Shown: positions 30,858-34,074 of the stretch, piece after piece
Numbering within the stretch: position 1 is the stretch's first letter
Layout: the number at the start of each line of letters is the position of its first letter
Origin: Myxococcales bacterium
GTDB taxonomy: Bacteria; Myxococcota_A; Polyangia; Palsa-1104
NCBI GenBank assembly: GCA_028287105.1
Contig: JAQBQH010000013.1
Span: 1-34,074, forward strand
Length of the DNA stretch: 34,074 nucleotides
Direction: 5' to 3'
Position numbers and translations under genes: made by a program
The notes under the pieces: model-generated
The model's input: the letters and a program-made list of their open reading frames with translations, nothing else
The model's database searches: none
What the model was told of the DNA's origin: nothing

Positions 30858-31265
30858 TTACCCCCGGGTGGCCCGCGAAACGGCGAAGCTGTCTTCGAAC
30901 ATCTGAAAGCGGATGATCTCGCCGTTCGCCACCGTGAGCACGACCACGAAGTCGGTCTCGATGATCCGGCCCGTCCGCTTCACCCTCGACGCAAGGCTGC
31001 CCACAATGGCGGCGCGCGTATCGCTGGTGAGAATGTCTTTCACGTCGAAGCGCAGCCGTTCGATGAGAACGAGCGCATCGCTGATAAAGTCAGCGACCGC
31101 CTTCCTGCCGGACTTCTTGCCGATCCACGGCAACGCGCCGTTGTCACCAGCGATCTCCCACTCCAACTGCTCGCTAAAGAGTGCGGCGACTTCTGCAGGC
31201 GCTGCGCCTGCTCCCATGCGTCTCAGAAACTCGTGCGCGAGGTGCCCGGCGTCGTTCTTGCTCAT
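30858..31265 (-). CDS. SnoaL-like / NTF2-superfamily protein
   Basis: A 135-residue small-fold protein: EFLRRMGAGAAPAEVAALFS, LEWEIAGDNGALPWIGKKSG, RAAIVGSLASRVKRTGRII and a terminal VANGEIIRFQMFEDSFAV. It belongs to the ketosteroid-isomerase-like group; its substrate is unknown. It lies 23 bases downstream of the SDR gene and is probably co-transcribed with it. A shredded second copy of this gene pair lies at 6186-6370. Confidence 0.87.
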   Translation of the reverse strand: MSKNDAGHLAHEFLRRMGAGAAPAEVAALFSEQLEWEIAGDNGALPWIGKKSGRKAVADFISDALVLIERLRFDVKDILTSDTRAAIVGSLASRVKRTGRIIETDFVVVLTVANGEIIRFQMFEDSFAVSRATRG

Positions 31266-31288
31266 CTCGAATCTCCTTGCCCAGATGC

Positions 31289-32038
31289 TCAGATCTGAGA
31301 CGACCCACCGTCGACGAACAGTTCCGAGCCGTCCATGAAAGCGCTCTCGTCCGAGGCCAGGAAGAGTGCCGCGCTCGCCGTCTCCTCAGGTCGCCCCATG
31401 CGACCAAGAGGGCTACTCGCGGCCATGCTCTCGGTCATTGCGCGGGCGCTCTCCTCGTTCGGCGCGAGACCGAGGAGCCCGGGTGTCGACGTCGGCCCTG
31501 GGACGAGGACGTTTACGCGGATGCCTGTCCCCTTCAGGTCGACAATCCAATTGCGCGCGAGCGCACGAATCGCCGCTTTGGAGGCGCTATACACGCTGAA
31601 CGCCGGCGTTCCGCGATTCGCGCTCGACGAACCGGTGAGAATGATCGAGCCCCCCTCGCGCATCAGCGGCAGCCCCTTCTGCACGGTGAAGATGGTTCCC
31701 TTCACGTTCACGCCGAACGTCTTGTCGACGTGTGCCTCCGTGATCTTGCTCAGGGGCGAGAACTCTCCCAGGCCCGCGTTGACGAAGAGAACGTCGACGT
31801 GATCCTTCTTGCGCCTGACCTCGGCGAACAGTCCGTCGAGGTCGGCCAGATTCGCGACGTCGCACCGCACACCAACGACACTTCCTCCGATCTCGGCGAC
31901 CGCGGCATCGAGCTCCGCTTGTCGTCGACCGGCGATGAAGACGAACGCGCCTTCTGCCACGAACCTCTTCGCGGTCGCAAGACCGATGCCGCTGTTGCCG
32001 CCAGTGACAACTGCGATCTTCCCTTCCAACCTGCCCAT
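31289..32038 (-). CDS. Short-chain dehydrogenase/reductase (classical SDR)
   Basis: A 249-residue classical SDR with cofactor motif TGGNSGIG (12-19), NAG after strand 4, Ser in ILTGSSSANRG, catalytic YSASK, PGPTSTPGL and the terminal MDGSELFVDGG. The Arg pair after strand 2 (AGRRQAE) suggests NADPH. ATG 32038 is the start; a longer frame runs into the divergent promoter. It is divergent from the LysR gene at 32127, its likely regulator, and is followed by the SnoaL-like gene. Confidence 0.92.
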   Translation of the reverse strand: MGRLEGKIAVVTGGNSGIGLATAKRFVAEGAFVFIAGRRQAELDAAVAEIGGSVVGVRCDVANLADLDGLFAEVRRKKDHVDVLFVNAGLGEFSPLSKITEAHVDKTFGVNVKGTIFTVQKGLPLMREGGSIILTGSSSANRGTPAFSVYSASKAAIRALARNWIVDLKGTGIRVNVLVPGPTSTPGLLGLAPNEESARAMTESMAASSPLGRMGRPEETASAALFLASDESAFMDGSELFVDGGSSQI

Positions 32039-32109
32039 GGTTTGTCTCCTCCCCAAGGAAGCTAGGGTTGGAACGATCTGGACGGCAGGCCGCAAAAGTT
32101 GGACGCTGC

Positions 32110-32125
32110 GTTCCAGGAATGGAAC
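32110..32125. promoter_or_regulatory. LysR operator candidate overlapping the lysR ribosome binding site
   Basis: GTTCC-AGGAAT-GGAAC is a perfect 5-6-5 inverted repeat containing the T-N11-A form of LysR sites. It ends one base before ATG 32127, covering the ribosome binding region, and lies in the 88-bp divergent interval with the SDR gene. A related half-site, TTGGAAC, lies at 32068-32074. This fits autorepression plus control of the SDR. Confidence 0.55.
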
Positions 32126-32126
32126 G

Positions 32127-33056
32127 ATGGATCTGAACGACTTCTCCTTCTTCGCTCACGTTGTTTCGAGTGGCGGCTTCGCCGCCGCGGCCCGCGCCCT
32201 GAACGAGCCGAAATCGAAGCTGAGTCGGCGCGTTGCTCGGCTGGAGGCCGAGCTGGGTGTCCGACTCATCGAGCGTTCGAGTCGGCGCTTCCAGGTGACG
32301 GAGGTGGGCAAGGCCTTCTACGAGCGCTGCCAGAACATGCTCGAGGAGGCGGAGCTCGCGGAGGCGGTCGTCTCGGACGCGCGCGGCGAGCCGCACGGTC
32401 TCGTCAGAGTGGCTTGCCCGACAGGTCTCGTCGAGGGGCCATTCGCCGACGCAGCCCTCGCGTTTGCCGCGCGCTATCCGAAGGTCAGTCTTCGCGTCTA
32501 TGCGACGAATCGGCGGATCGACCTCATCGCGGAGCGTATCGACATCGCCATCCGTGTCCGAGAGACGCTCGAAGATGACGCTTCGCTGGTCATGAAGCCG
32601 CTCGGAAAATCGCGCCGCGTGCTCGTATGCGCGCCCAGCATCGCAAAGAAGTTGCGGCGCACGCAGGGCATCGAGGCACTGAAAGGCGTTCCCACGCTCA
32701 CGATGAGCGAGACCCTCGAACGCGACCGCTGGGACCTCGTTGGGCCGAACGGAGCCTCGGCGACGTTGAGCCACCAGCCCCGGATTTGCTCGCTCGACGT
32801 CGCCCTCCTCCGGGAGGCGGCCATCGACGGGCTCGGCATCGCTCTGCTTCCAGACCATCTTTGCCTTCCTGCATGCGACGCTGGAAAGCTCGTTCACGTG
32901 TTGCCGGCCTGGTACGCGCAAGAGGGGATCGTCCACATCGTCTTCCCGGCACGCCGCGGACTTCTGCCCGCAGTGCGCCTATTCATCGACGACCTCGTTG
33001 CACATTGCGGCGACCGGTTGGGCAGGACGAGTGCGCGGTCTGCGCGGCGGCCCTGA
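32127..33056 (+). CDS. LysR-family transcriptional regulator
   Basis: A 309-residue LTTR: HTH FSFFAHVVSSGGFAAAARAL, then KLSRRVARLEAELGVRLIER. The effector domain includes RVACPTGLVEG and DIAIRVRETLEDD, then GIALLPDHLC. This is the CrgA/DsdC-like 'aaeR' type with one aromatic-rich cleft. ATG 32127 is the start. It is divergent from the SDR/SnoaL pair, and an inverted repeat lies between them. Confidence 0.92.
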   Translation: MDLNDFSFFAHVVSSGGFAAAARALNEPKSKLSRRVARLEAELGVRLIERSSRRFQVTEVGKAFYERCQNMLEEAELAEAVVSDARGEPHGLVRVACPTGLVEGPFADAALAFAARYPKVSLRVYATNRRIDLIAERIDIAIRVRETLEDDASLVMKPLGKSRRVLVCAPSIAKKLRRTQGIEALKGVPTLTMSETLERDRWDLVGPNGASATLSHQPRICSLDVALLREAAIDGLGIALLPDHLCLPACDAGKLVHVLPAWYAQEGIVHIVFPARRGLLPAVRLFIDDLVAHCGDRLGRTSARSARRP

Positions 33057-33069
33057 GAACGCGAGACGG

Positions 33070-33450
33070 CTATCGCTTCTGGAAGACGGCCTCGACGTTG
33101 TACCCATCTGGATCGAGCACGTAGGCCGCGTAGTAGCCGGGGAAATAGTGAGGGCGCGGGCCGGGCGGCCCGTTGTCGCGTCCGCCGGCCGACATTGCAG
33201 CACGGTAGAAGGCGTCCACGGCCTTCTTGCTCTTGGCGACGAAGGCGACGTGCACGGCATGCGGCGCGGGCGTGCCACGTTTGAGCAATAGGTACGTCTC
33301 GTCCGCGTCGCCAAAGCCCCGCAACGCCGCATGGCCTGCGTCGCCCTCGTACACCACGTGGCCTGTGTGTCCGAGCGGCGCGAGCGCCTCCTTGTAGAAG
33401 GCGGCAGAACGCTCGAGGTTACTCACGGACACGACGACGTGGTCGAGCAT
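33070..33450 (-). CDS. VOC (glyoxalase/bleomycin-resistance) protein
   Basis: A 126-residue VOC protein with the full beta-alpha-beta-beta-beta pair: LDHVVVSVSNLERSAAFYK, ALAPLGHTGHVV, HAVHVAFVAKSKKAVDAFY, GGRDNGPPGPRPHYFPGYYA and YVLDPDGYNVEAVFQ. His3 and the terminal Glu are the usual metal ligands. The substrate is unknown. Its ATG overlaps the stop of the truncated alcohol dehydrogenase (TGATG). It is the intact counterpart of the frameshifted gene at 2585. Confidence 0.92.
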   Translation of the reverse strand: MLDHVVVSVSNLERSAAFYKEALAPLGHTGHVVYEGDAGHAALRGFGDADETYLLLKRGTPAPHAVHVAFVAKSKKAVDAFYRAAMSAGGRDNGPPGPRPHYFPGYYAAYVLDPDGYNVEAVFQKR

Positions 33451-33950
33451 CAGATCCCCCGTTGCGCGAAGTGCGCACCAACGTCGAGGACGAAGCGGTA
33501 GCGGACGTCGCTCGCGGGGATCGCAACAACGTAGTCCGCGTTCGCTACGATCGACTCCGCGTAGCCACCGTATGTCGGCAGATCCGAGTCGCGCTCAGAG
33601 CCGTTGTAGGTCAACACCAAGCCCGGGCGGTACTGCTCACGATCGCTGTCGCGTGTCGGGAGCGTCGTGCACGAATCGACGTAGCACCCGACGCCCACCC
33701 GATCACCAGGCGCGAAGCTGATCACCTGGGCTCCCACTGCAGTGACGATACCGGTGATCTCATGGCCCGGCACCATCGGAAACTGGGAGAAGCCCCAGTC
33801 GTCGCGCGCGAGTGGAACGTCGGTGTGGCAGATGCCGCAGTGCTCGATACGGATCGCTACGTCGTCGTCGCGGAGCGCGCGGCGCTCGAACGTGAACGGC
33901 TGAAAGCGCTGCGAGGGCGCGTGAACGGCATACCCGCGTGTGATCGTCAT
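33450..33950 (-). pseudogene. Zinc alcohol dehydrogenase with internal deletion of the nucleotide-binding domain
   Basis: A 166-residue frame begins as a full-length zinc ADH of the YahK/cinnamyl-alcohol type (HCGICHTDVPLARDDWG, PMVPGHEITGIVTAVG, PGDRVGVGCYVDSC, VLTYNG, GGYAESIV). After VVAIPAS it jumps in frame to the family's last residues (DVRYRFVLDVGAHF). About 180 residues, the whole NAD(P)-binding Rossmann fold, are missing. Two or more of the structural-zinc Cys are also replaced after VDSC (TTLPTRDSDREQY). It cannot be a normal dehydrogenase. Because the frame is kept, the shortened protein could still be made ahead of the VOC gene. Confidence 0.85.
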
Positions 33951-34074
33951 GCTCGCTAGCGTAGGTCGCGTCGACCGATTCTGCTACGCACAGTCCTCCG
34001 GCGTTCATGCACGATCCTGCAAACAGAGAGGCTCGCGGCGCGACGGCCAGAGGAGTAGGCTTGTCGAATTGTCC

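Noticed and set aside
1-34074. Mobile elements, tRNA or rRNA genes and CRISPR arrays
   Set aside because: I looked for transposase motifs, terminal inverted repeats, cloverleaf genes and regular repeat-spacer arrays and found none that I could support.

Overview
The window is GC-rich bacterial DNA. Long secreted lipoproteins with Gly/Ser-rich linkers, a TonB_C domain fused to a TonB-dependent receptor, beta-propeller (WD40) proteins and frequent GTG starts suggest a Myxococcota-like organism. This is inference from gene style; no rRNA or marker gene is present. I see no tRNA, rRNA, CRISPR array or intact insertion sequence.

Left flank (1-8490): a partial esterase with a TPR tail, a SnoaL-like protein, a DUF427 gene translationally coupled to a frameshifted VOC gene, a short-chain dehydrogenase (SDR), an alpha/beta hydrolase divergent from a LysR regulator, a 185-bp decayed copy of an SDR/SnoaL gene pair, a type I methionine aminopeptidase, a YciI-like protein, and about 630 bp of gene debris.

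Middle-left (8491-12025): a secreted phosphoesterase (phospholipase C type), a small unknown gene and a lipoprotein alpha/beta hydrolase.

Metal-homeostasis island (about 12026-27372): this is the heart of the window. Two Fur-family regulator genes (19169-19621, 20178-20609) lie among five copies of a 15-bp palindrome, TGCAAY-NNN-ATTGCR, all in intergenic DNA between 19139 and 21577. Leftward from 19093 runs an operon: a small exported Cys/His protein, a TonB_C/TonB-dependent receptor fusion, two lipoproteins, a WD40 protein, a tandem Fis-type HTH protein and perhaps a DUF2892 membrane protein. To the right lie a truncated P-type ATPase, a 42-residue ORF, a broken DmeF-like CDF gene, a MerC-like gene and a TonB-like protein without its C-terminal domain. 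From 22550 a second operon follows: two more Cys/His proteins, a COG0523 GTPase, a second WD40 protein, a thiol-peroxidase-like protein, an intact DmeF-like CDF transporter, a 55-residue zinc-ribbon protein and a small membrane protein. I infer a Zur- or Fur-controlled system for uptake, chaperoning and efflux of zinc or a similar divalent metal. It contains a small exported protein family with the motif HVxC(A/S)E(H/D)GE, then HxHxHC, then APK(S/N)SPP, which I cannot assign to a named family.

Right flank (27355-34074): a large lipoprotein with two CXXCH haem motifs, preceded by a pair of TGTGTCGGCACA elements, a small lipoprotein, then a SnoaL/SDR/LysR/VOC module that parallels the left flank. 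It ends with an alcohol dehydrogenase that has lost its whole nucleotide-binding domain by an in-frame deletion. The two similar flanking modules and the many deletion remnants suggest an actively rearranging region.
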